Below, one piece after another: positions 1 to 5,945 of a DNA stretch of 5,945 nt (position 1 is the stretch's first letter; every line of letters starts with the position of its first letter). Source of the DNA: Elusimicrobiota bacterium (GTDB taxonomy: Bacteria; CG03; SLGR01; PWQF01); the NCBI GenBank assembly GCA_003558145.1, contig PWMP01000183.1, forward strand, positions 1-5,945. Reading direction: 5' to 3'. A model generated the notes under the pieces. That model was not told where the DNA came from, searched no databases, and was given only the letters and a program-made list of their open reading frames with translations. The position numbers and the translations under genes are program-made.

Positions 1-2873
1 AGTATGTTTATCCGGGAACAGCGCCGATAAGAAGAAATAAAGGCTGGAATTATGACTATGTCGGGGAAGGAGTTTTTACGATAGGAGCTGAGAACGGGAG
101 AATTGATACAAACGACTTGGACAGGGATGGAATTCTCAATAAAACGAAAAATGTCGCGACCTTCAGACAAAATCCGACACATTCCGATGAGTGGAAACTT
201 CTGGAGTTTGATATAAATGAAGGAGACAGGCCCGATTTGAGGTTTGTGAAACATGTAAGAATTACGGTAAGAAATACAAGTCCGGCAAGGAACACGGGTA
301 AGTTTTACTTAGCGAAACTTGAAGCCGTTGGCAACCACTGGGAATCTTCTGAGGTGCATGTTGACGATTCTTTCAGGGTTATAGATGTAAATACTTTTGA
401 CAATACCGATTACCGCAGAAACTCTCCCGAAGACGAAGATGTTTATAAAGATATATATTCAAAAGTCGGAGGAAGAGACGATATCAGGGAAGGCTCTCTA
501 GAGTTGAGATATGAACTTGAAAAAAGCACTTCAGCATACGCTTATATAGAATTTCCCGTAGCACTGGATTTTTCCAGGCACAAAAAATTGGAATTTCTCC
601 TTTATGCAGGAGAAAACGGTAAGGAAGCGGGAGAAAACGCTGTTTTCTTTATAGAATTCGGTGCCGGCAATAATTTCTATCGCAAGGAATATAAGATAAG
701 TGATTATGATTTTAAAAGCGGCGGCTGGGAAAAATTTACTATTTCATTTTCAGAAAAAGACCTGGAAGAGCTTGAAAAAGAAGGGGAACCGTCTATATCT
801 AACGTAAGGGAAATAAGATTGGGAATCAAAAATGAAGGCCTGGGTAAGTTAGAGGGCAAAGTTTGGGTAAACGTTATTCATCTTTCAGACTCTATTAAGC
901 AGGTGGGTACCGCCGAGCGCTTTGATTTTTCATCCACTGTTCCGGGAGTTCTGGAATACGGCGGAACTTACGAGCATATTTCGGAGGATTTCCAGACCAT
1001 TACCGAGCCGCCACGCAATCAGGAGATTACAGCTTATTCGGCCAACGCCCGGCTTTTATTACTGGATTTCCTTCCTGTACGCGGCCGCTACAGCCAGAGG
1101 GAAACCGTAACTCCTGCTGATCGTATAAGGGACGAGGACAGGAATCCCTATATCCGTGCTCGCGATGAAGGAAAAGTAGTTAGAAAAGACGGAAGCCTTG
1201 ATGCCGACTTGAGAATAAGAAGGCTTCCTGATTTTGGCGGGCATTACTCCAGGAGTATTGAAAGGTCGGATTTTTCCGGAAGAATAGAAGAGTTGGAAAC
1301 AATGAGAGGGAATGTGTCTTACAGCCCTCCTCTGGATTTATTTATAGTTCCCAGAAGCTTGCGCGGCAATGTACGCAGAAGTATAAGAGACACTTCCTGG
1401 GATGACAGGATAATAAGTGAAACAAGAGAACCGGGCGAGCCCGGAGGCAAAGAAGACTGGAGCGAACTAACATACGATTTCGGAGGAAGTTCAAATTTTG
1501 ACATGTTCGGAGTTCTGGATTTCAGGCCGGCCTATACTAAAAACATAAAGGACAGGGCCTGGGATTTTTACGCCGGGCCTTATGAAGGAAGAGAAAAAAG
1601 CTGGCCCTGGAGCAGACGGCAGAAAATTGATATGAACTCCACATTAACGCTTGCCCGCTGGCTGAGACCCTCATTTTCATATGGTATAGATACAAATGAA
1701 AGCTATAATTTTGCTACTGATAACGGATCTCCGGTTTTTGCAGAAACAAAAGACGTAGACAGAAATTTTGACATAGACAGTAGGGTCAGGTTCGGCGTAA
1801 AACATATTGTTCCCGGTTTTGACCCGGTGGAAACCCTGGAGCTTGACCTGAATTACAGGTATGAAAAAGGAGAAAGTTATAAAACGCTCGCCAGCACCAG
1901 GAGTGTTTTTGATAAACTTGACTGGAGAAAAGAAATAGATCACGGCACACTGGATGCGGCCACAAAAATAGACACCAGGAGATACGGGACAGACTGGAGG
2001 CCGTTTGATTTTATGAACCTGTCGGGAGACTGGCTGAAATTAATGGGGGACATGAGGCTGAGAAGCAATTACCGCAAAGTAAATTCACTGCGTCTCAACC
2101 AGGGCACGATTTATGAGAAGGACTCGCTTACCTGGCCGGACCTTACCGCTGATTTCGGCCGCCTGCCCCGTCTGCCTTATGCCGGCAAATCATTAACGGA
2201 CATTGATTTGAGGGGGACCTATACTTTGGGTACCGATTATGAATATTCTTATAGCGAAGGAGTAGACAGGGACGATGACCTTCACGGCGTTTCTGAAGAA
2301 TGGAAAAGAAGGTATGGCCTTAATTCAAGGTTCAGGATAAGAGGAGTATATGATTCTCTTCTGGATTACAGTTCCGAATCGGCAGAAAGAATAGATCTCC
2401 GCGACTTGAATCCCTGGAGCTGGCGCGAAGAAAGAAGAACATACAGCGGTCAGATAAAATTCGAACTTAAACGCTATTGGGACCTTATAGCCCGGTTCAG
2501 TCATTCCCGCCATGAAAGAGTATCATATCCGGATATTTTGCGCACCGATTCCCGCAGTTATGCGCCTAGCTTAAGTTTTCGCGCGGTGATTGACCTTCCC
2601 GATATAGTAAATGTTCCTCTTTTTGGTGATGTGGCGGCGGGAAACCGGCTGAGGCTGGATGCGGACCTTAAAGCGGACTTTGTAAGAAGCGAACTTGATA
2701 TTTACCGGACAAACACAAACAATTATTCCTTTAACTGCACGGGACAGCTGGATGTAGCAGCTAATATGAGGGGGAGTTTCGGTTTCGGCGCTCAGTATGT
2801 GCATAATATAGAACGCTATGCTAACAGCTATGCCGGAATAAACCTGAGCGCGGAAGTGGTCATAACTTTTTAA
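1..2873 (+). CDS. sprA: SprA-like type IX secretion outer-membrane translocon, C-terminal 956 residues (5' truncated)
   Basis: The frame is open from the left edge (first whole codon at base 3) with no plausible start, so the N-terminus lies outside the window; a TTG at 117 is only an internal leucine. SprA/Sov forms a giant outer-membrane beta-barrel through which type IX secretion cargo passes. Visible blocks, numbered from base 3, follow the family order as I recall it: an acidic calcium-loop-like motif (35-46); a block at 81-114 resembling the family's 'RYMRxYLTGF...LRFATLDLVRxxW' region; a probable beta-sandwich (about 155-295) ending in VWVNVIHL, like the family's 'VWVNELRL'; 'SANARLLLLDFLPVRGRYS' (346-364), like 'LPxSWGISIPVxxxYS'; and LTWPDLTADFGRLPRLP (709-725) followed by TYTLGTDY. 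The rest is alternating aromatic/polar beta-strand sequence ending in a terminal Phe (AEVVITF), as in outer-membrane barrels. Known SprA proteins exceed 2,000 residues. Tandem in-frame TAA TAA ends the gene. The alternative is another large TonB- or LptD-like barrel; I see no features of those. Confidence 0.82.
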   Translation, partial: YVYPGTAPIRRNKGWNYDYVGEGVFTIGAENGRIDTNDLDRDGILNKTKNVATFRQNPTHSDEWKLLEFDINEGDRPDLRFVKHVRITVRNTSPARNTGKFYLAKLEAVGNHWESSEVHVDDSFRVIDVNTFDNTDYRRNSPEDEDVYKDIYSKVGGRDDIREGSLELRYELEKSTSAYAYIEFPVALDFSRHKKLEFLLYAGENGKEAGENAVFFIEFGAGNNFYRKEYKISDYDFKSGGWEKFTISFSEKDLEELEKEGEPSISNVREIRLGIKNEGLGKLEGKVWVNVIHLSDSIKQVGTAERFDFSSTVPGVLEYGGTYEHISEDFQTITEPPRNQEITAYSANARLLLLDFLPVRGRYSQRETVTPADRIRDEDRNPYIRARDEGKVVRKDGSLDADLRIRRLPDFGGHYSRSIERSDFSGRIEELETMRGNVSYSPPLDLFIVPRSLRGNVRRSIRDTSWDDRIISETREPGEPGGKEDWSELTYDFGGSSNFDMFGVLDFRPAYTKNIKDRAWDFYAGPYEGREKSWPWSRRQKIDMNSTLTLARWLRPSFSYGIDTNESYNFATDNGSPVFAETKDVDRNFDIDSRVRFGVKHIVPGFDPVETLELDLNYRYEKGESYKTLASTRSVFDKLDWRKEIDHGTLDAATKIDTRRYGTDWRPFDFMNLSGDWLKLMGDMRLRSNYRKVNSLRLNQGTIYEKDSLTWPDLTADFGRLPRLPYAGKSLTDIDLRGTYTLGTDYEYSYSEGVDRDDDLHGVSEEWKRRYGLNSRFRIRGVYDSLLDYSSESAERIDLRDLNPWSWREERRTYSGQIKFELKRYWDLIARFSHSRHERVSYPDILRTDSRSYAPSLSFRAVIDLPDIVNVPLFGDVAAGNRLRLDADLKADFVRSELDIYRTNTNNYSFNCTGQLDVAANMRGSFGFGAQYVHNIERYANSYAGINLSAEVVITF
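105..140 (+). other. Calcium-loop-like acidic motif in the SprA-like protein
   Basis: The residues DTNDLDRDGILN (35-46 of the visible protein) have the spacing of Asp/Asn side chains plus Gly typical of EF-hand or dockerin-like calcium loops. SprA proteins carry similar 'DTEDLNGNGxLD' stretches just before their conserved 'RYMR' block. The motif is seen directly; calcium binding is inferred and could be only a vestigial fold marker. Confidence 0.5.
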
Positions 2874-2881
2874 TAAGCAAG

Positions 2882-3607
2882 GTGTTAAAGGCAATATTTT
2901 TAAATCTTTTTTTTCCCGTTAATTGCGCTTCATGCGGAGATTATGTTACTCTTACATCGGAGCCCGGAGTATGCGGAGAATGCATTTCGGAGATTGCTCC
3001 CATATATAAATGCGGTTGCAGGTTTTGCGGACGACCCGTTGCCAGTAAGGTAAAATTCTGCAGAGTATGCAGGGGACAAAAGTCATACATAGATGATTTT
3101 TATACCGCATTCTATTATGAAGGCAAGCTCAGAAGTATCATAAAAAAATATAAATACGGAAATGCCAGGTATCTGGATAAATTTTTATCTTCTTATCTGG
3201 CAGGCCTTTTCAAAAAATGCATCCCGTTATATAAGGAAAACAGCATTATAGTACCGGTAGCGCTTCACCAAAGCAAACTTAAACAAAGAGGGTTTAACCA
3301 GTCTGGAGCTCTTGCCGTAAGGCTGTCAGCAGCCCTGGGAATAAAAAACGTTCCCCGTGCGCTCAAAAGATTAAGAGATACTGAGCCGCAGTATACGAAA
3401 AACAGGAAAGAGCGCTTCGAGAATATAAAGGATGCATTCAGCGCCCGCGCCGGATTGTGCTTCGGAAAGGATATAATCCTGATTGACGACGTATCGACAA
3501 CCGGCGCTACAATGCAGCAGGCGGCTGCAGCTCTCAAGTCAGCCGGCGCAGAAAAGATTACAGCGATTACTATCGCCCACGGACGTTTAGGGAATATGGA
3601 GGTTTGA
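2882..3607 (+). CDS. comF: ComF family protein (zinc-ribbon plus phosphoribosyltransferase-like domain)
   Basis: This is a 241-residue cytoplasmic protein, the usual length for ComF/GntX proteins. The N-terminus carries four Cys pairs (C15/C18, C31/C34, C46/C49, C60/C63), consistent with a double zinc-ribbon, and opens with LNLFFPVNCASCG, the canonical ComF beginning. The middle has VPVALHQSKLKQRGFNQS (about 123-140) and the 'RKERFENIKDAF' family block. The C-terminal part has the PRPP-binding loop IILIDDVSTTGATM (198-211). ComF is needed for natural DNA uptake in several bacteria, probably helping single-stranded DNA enter the cytoplasm; its enzymatic activity is unsettled. The GTG start at 2882 gives the conserved N-terminus, and no Met occurs in frame before residue 211. 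It begins 8 bases after the sprA stop with a poor Shine-Dalgarno, which suggests translational coupling. It ends with tandem stops TGA TAA. The family call is firm; a competence role here is not shown. Confidence 0.93.
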   Translation: MLKAIFLNLFFPVNCASCGDYVTLTSEPGVCGECISEIAPIYKCGCRFCGRPVASKVKFCRVCRGQKSYIDDFYTAFYYEGKLRSIIKKYKYGNARYLDKFLSSYLAGLFKKCIPLYKENSIIVPVALHQSKLKQRGFNQSGALAVRLSAALGIKNVPRALKRLRDTEPQYTKNRKERFENIKDAFSARAGLCFGKDIILIDDVSTTGATMQQAAAALKSAGAEKITAITIAHGRLGNMEV

Positions 3608-3642
3608 TAAATTTTTAATAATAAGTAACAATATGAAGAATT
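3608..3642 (+). other. AT-rich comF-lysS intergenic gap with no terminator
   Basis: This 35-base gap, the longest in the window, is strongly AT-rich and contains no inverted repeat able to form a terminator. A weak purine stretch (GAAGAA, 3635-3640) lies just upstream of the lysS ATG and is the only candidate ribosome-binding site. A minor promoter for lysS cannot be excluded, but no -35/-10 pair can be placed with confidence, so read-through from the upstream genes is the simpler view. Confidence 0.5.
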
Positions 3643-5073
3643 ATGAATAAAAAACAAGACCAGACAGAAATAAGAAAAGATAAATTAATCAAACTGCGTG
3701 ACTCAGGGATTGACCCTTACCCGCATTCTTTTGAAAACAGGATTGATGCTGCGGATGCTCTTGGAATGAAGGAAGGAAAAAAGCTAAGGGTTTGTGGCAG
3801 GGTTATGAGCAGGCGAATTATGGGTAAGTCTTCCTTTGTTCATATAAAGGATGTATCGGGACAGATACAGATTTTTATGGCAGTTGATAAGCTCGGCAAG
3901 GAAAACTATGCTCTTTTCCGGGATACTGATATAGGGGATTTTATAGGAGTTGAGGGGGATTTATTTGTGACCCGTGCCGGTGAAAAGACAGTAATGGCGG
4001 AAACTTTTATTGTCCTCTCAAAGTCCCTGAGGCCGCTGCCTGAAAAATGGCACGGACTCAAGGATGTTGAAACCCGCTACAGAAAACGCTACCTGGATAT
4101 ACTTGTAAACCCGGAGTCTTCAAAAATATTAAAAGCACGTTCCATAATAACGGCCTCTATAAGGGAATTTCTGGAATGCCGTAAATTCTGTGAAGTGCAT
4201 ACCCCTGTACTTCAGGATATAGCCGGCGGCGCTGCTGCAAGGCCATTTAAAACTCTTCATAACGTTTACAACACCGAGCTGTATATGAGAATTGCTCCGG
4301 AGCTTTATCTCAAGAGGTTGCTTGTCGGCGGTTGGGAGAGAGTTTTTGAACTGGGTACTAATTTCAGGAATGAAGGGTTGTCGGCTATGCATAATCCGGA
4401 GTTTACAATGCTGGAGGTTTATGCTGCTTATACGGACTATACATTTATGATGAATCTGGCAGAAGAACTGATAAAGTCGGTTGCAGCCGTAATGAAGGAA
4501 AAATCTTTTCCTGTTTCCGAAGATATATTAGGACGGTGGGATAGAAAAGATTACTGGCAGCTTCTGAAAACACATACCGGAGAAGATTTTTCCCCTGAAA
4601 TTACCTATGAAGAGGCTAAGCAAAAAGCTGACAAGCTTAACATACCTCCCGGTAAAGATTCTCTTGAAAAGATTCTGGATAGAATTTTTTCGCATTATGT
4701 TGAAGACAAACTGTCAGCTCCGACATTTGTAACAGGTTATCCCTCCTCGGCTTCGCCGCTGGCAAAACAGTCTCCGGATAATCCTATGATTGCCGAAAGA
4801 TTTGAGATATTTATAAACGGAAGCGAGCTGGGTAACGCTTACAGCGAGCAGAATGACCCTGAAATCCAAAAAAAAGTCTTTTTAAAACAGGCCGGGAGCA
4901 ATACCCCCGTTGATGAAGATTATATAGAAGCGCTGGAATACGGAATGCCGCCGGCCTCCGGCCTGGGGATAGGCGTGGACCGGCTCACTATGGCTCTTAC
5001 CGGTGCCGAAACAATCAGGGAAGTGCTGCTTTTTCCCATGCTGAAACCCCTCAACGCCGACAGCCGGGAGTAG
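3643..5073 (+). CDS. lysS: Lysine--tRNA ligase, class II (LysRS)
   Basis: The enzyme charges tRNA-Lys with lysine using ATP in the cytoplasm. At 476 residues it is complete, slightly short of the roughly 500 typical of bacterial class II LysRS. It begins with a short basic lead containing LRDSGIDPYPHSF, a family signature. An anticodon-binding OB-fold follows (about 48-127; LRVCGRV, FVHIKDVSGQIQIF), then the class II catalytic core: motif 1 around 168-190 ending EVHTPVL, then GGAAARPF; motif 2 FELGTNFRNEG (235-245) with R242 and E244, followed by HNPEFTMLE; and motif 3 GLGIGVDR (440-447) with R447. The lysine-site region ERFEIFINGSELGNAYSEQNDP is intact. The ATG at 3643 is the only reasonable start because an in-frame TGA lies at 3634-3636. 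No key residue is missing. In motif 2 a Thr (T239) sits where the sequences I recall have a basic residue or another polar one, probably lineage variation. It is followed 5 bases later by the lolC-like gene. Confidence 0.98.
   Translation: MNKKQDQTEIRKDKLIKLRDSGIDPYPHSFENRIDAADALGMKEGKKLRVCGRVMSRRIMGKSSFVHIKDVSGQIQIFMAVDKLGKENYALFRDTDIGDFIGVEGDLFVTRAGEKTVMAETFIVLSKSLRPLPEKWHGLKDVETRYRKRYLDILVNPESSKILKARSIITASIREFLECRKFCEVHTPVLQDIAGGAAARPFKTLHNVYNTELYMRIAPELYLKRLLVGGWERVFELGTNFRNEGLSAMHNPEFTMLEVYAAYTDYTFMMNLAEELIKSVAAVMKEKSFPVSEDILGRWDRKDYWQLLKTHTGEDFSPEITYEEAKQKADKLNIPPGKDSLEKILDRIFSHYVEDKLSAPTFVTGYPSSASPLAKQSPDNPMIAERFEIFINGSELGNAYSEQNDPEIQKKVFLKQAGSNTPVDEDYIEALEYGMPPASGLGIGVDRLTMALTGAETIREVLLFPMLKPLNADSRE
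5066..5070 (+). promoter_or_regulatory. Shine-Dalgarno of the lolC-like gene, inside the end of lysS
   Basis: GGGAG sits 8 bases upstream of the ATG at 5079, a good spacing, and is the best Shine-Dalgarno seen in this window. It overlaps the last two sense codons of lysS, so ribosomes finishing lysS pass over it. It fixes the start of the downstream gene and suggests translational coupling. Confidence 0.7.
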
Positions 5074-5078
5074 TGAAT

Positions 5079-5945
5079 ATGTTTTTCAGCCTGAAAATGG
5101 CATGGGCTTACTTTAAAAAAGTATGGAGCCGCGGAATATGGGGCGTAATGGTTGTGATTGCGGTAATGGGTGTAATGCTCGGAGTTGCGTCTCTGGTTGT
5201 TTCTCTTTCGGTTATGAACGGTTTTCATACCGAAATAACTTCCCGGCTCCTTTCTCTTAATCCTCATCTTATTCTTATGCATCCTTTTGAGAACGAGTAT
5301 ACAAGACGTGAAGCCGCAAATAAACTTGATGAAATTGACTTTGTCAAACAATATTCCGCTTTTCTGCATGGAAAAGGACTTCTTCAGAGAAGGGGGGAAA
5401 GCCAGGGACTTGTTGTGAGAGGGGTGGAACCGGCAGGAGATTACCTGGATATAGATGGCCGGACGTGGAAAAATCTTGGTTCCGAAGGAATTATAGTCGG
5501 AAGCGAACTTAAAAACCTGCTTGCCTTAAAAGAAGGGGATGAAGTATACCTTGTTATACCGACTCTTGACCGTCCGGGTATTCCGTCAATTCCAAGAGTG
5601 GAGAGATTCACTCTTTCGGAGGTTTTTACATCGGGAATATATGAATATGATTCTTCTGTCGCTTTTATTGATTACAGTCGTGCGGCAGAAATTTTTGAAG
5701 ACAGTGCGGCTTCCGGAATTGAAGTCTACATAAAAGATCCCTTTAAATCTGCCGATGCAAAAAAGATTCTTGAAGAAAAACTTAACAGGTACCATATAAG
5801 CACATGGATGGAAAGAAACTATAATCTTTTTGCGGCGCTTAGGCTTGAAAAAACCATGATGTTCATTGTTCTTATAATGATAATAATTGTAGCGACTTTT
5901 AATATTGCCGGAACATTAATAATGACCTCCATAACACGTTCAAAA
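5079..5945 (+). CDS. lolC: Lipoprotein-releasing ABC transporter permease, LolC/LolE type (3' truncated)
   Basis: The frame is open from ATG 5079 to the right edge, giving 289 of about 410 residues. LolC/LolE permeases sit in the inner membrane with the ATPase LolD and release mature lipoproteins to the periplasmic carrier LolA. Visible parts: a short cytoplasmic N-terminus with the conserved amphipathic start (MAWAYFKK); TM1 at about 20-45 leading into LSVMNGFHTEI, a family hallmark (E. coli LolC has a near-identical 'LSVMNGFERE'); a periplasmic MacB-like core domain (about 50-245) including VVRGVEP and GIIVGSELKNLLALKEGDEV; the conserved pre-TM2 block NYNLFAALRLEK (247-258); and TM2 (about 259-282) with FNIAGTLIM. 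The rest, including TM3 and TM4, is outside the window. The Shine-Dalgarno at 5066-5070 supports this start. Family membership is firm. The sequence does not distinguish LolC from LolE or from a single LolF-type subunit, so the symbol is provisional. A lolD gene is expected next. Confidence 0.93.
   Translation, partial: MFFSLKMAWAYFKKVWSRGIWGVMVVIAVMGVMLGVASLVVSLSVMNGFHTEITSRLLSLNPHLILMHPFENEYTRREAANKLDEIDFVKQYSAFLHGKGLLQRRGESQGLVVRGVEPAGDYLDIDGRTWKNLGSEGIIVGSELKNLLALKEGDEVYLVIPTLDRPGIPSIPRVERFTLSEVFTSGIYEYDSSVAFIDYSRAAEIFEDSAASGIEVYIKDPFKSADAKKILEEKLNRYHISTWMERNYNLFAALRLEKTMMFIVLIMIIIVATFNIAGTLIMTSITRSK

Noticed and set aside
117..119. TTG as a possible start of the large outer-membrane protein
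   Set aside because: The same frame is open to the left edge of the window, the TTG falls in the middle of a conserved acidic motif (DTNDLDRDG), and there is no Shine-Dalgarno. It is an internal Leu codon of a truncated gene.
1081..1088. GCGGCCGC and AGGCCGGCCT (1524-1533) palindromes
   Set aside because: Isolated palindromes within codons, not repeated or placed near any gene start, so no regulatory meaning is supported.
1431..1444. Inverted repeat CCGGGC-GA-GCCCGG, considered as a hairpin or operator
   Set aside because: It lies inside the sprA-like coding frame, has a 2-base loop and no T-tract, and is explained by the Pro-Gly-Glu-Pro-Gly codons.
2571..2894. Reverse-strand open frame of about 107 codons over the sprA-comF junction, and similar reverse frames elsewhere (for example 3265-3657 and 4920-5369)
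   Set aside because: Each lies opposite a well-supported gene, shows no recognisable domain or ribosome-binding site, and is explained as a shadow of the coding strand.
3633..3650. Five-codon micro-ORF (MKNYE) overlapping the lysS start, considered as a leader peptide
   Set aside because: It has no good ribosome-binding site, no lysine-rich regulatory pattern and no attenuator hairpin; AT-rich gaps produce such short ORFs by chance.
4868..4875. A8 run in lysS, with a T8 run at 2907-2914 in comF, considered as slippage or phase-variation sites
   Set aside because: Both frames are intact on each side, and an essential synthetase is an unlikely phase-variable gene; runs of eight are expected in sequence of this composition.
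4950..4962. GCCGG-CCT-CCGGC stem near the end of lysS
   Set aside because: It encodes the conserved Pro-Pro-Ala-Ser-Gly approach to motif 3, has a 5-base-pair stem, and no U-tract follows; it is not a terminator.
5539..5733. Forward open frame of 64 codons near the right end
   Set aside because: It overlaps the lolC-like gene in another frame, and the lolC frame has clear family motifs throughout this stretch.

Overview
The window is densely coding, with four genes in a row on the + strand and gaps of only 8, 35 and 5 bases. The first gene enters from the left edge and the last runs off the right edge. No gene is supported on the - strand, and I see no RNA gene, mobile element, CRISPR array or convincing terminator.

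Layout: (1) 1-2873 is the C-terminal 956 residues of a very large outer-membrane protein that I recognise as SprA-like (called Sov in Porphyromonas), the translocation channel of the type IX secretion system. The match rests on the order of conserved blocks recalled from the family, not on a database search. (2) 2882-3607 is a ComF-family phosphoribosyltransferase-like protein with an N-terminal cysteine-rich zinc-ribbon region. (3) 3643-5073 is a complete class II lysyl-tRNA synthetase, lysS. (4) 5079-5945 is the first 289 residues of a LolC/LolE-type inner-membrane permease of the lipoprotein-releasing ABC transporter. The ATPase gene lolD is expected downstream.

Organism: the SprA-like barrel and the Lol permease both imply a diderm (Gram-negative-type) bacterium. 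Frequent AGA/AGG arginine and ATA isoleucine codons and moderate base composition argue against an enterobacterium. SprA proteins are best known from Bacteroidota and related FCB-group phyla, with relatives in several uncultured diderm lineages. This version is quite diverged, so I would not assume classical Bacteroidota. Phylum-level placement is inference.

How the genes fit together: the two outer genes are envelope-biogenesis functions (protein export through the outer membrane; lipoprotein release from the inner membrane). The two inner genes are housekeeping or DNA-uptake-associated functions. The tight spacing, the GTG start of comF next to the sprA stop codon, and the lolC ribosome-binding site lying inside the end of lysS all suggest one transcript with translational coupling. 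The promoter would lie upstream of the window. The most notable item is the SprA-type translocon gene and its neighbourhood; everything else is ordinary for its family.
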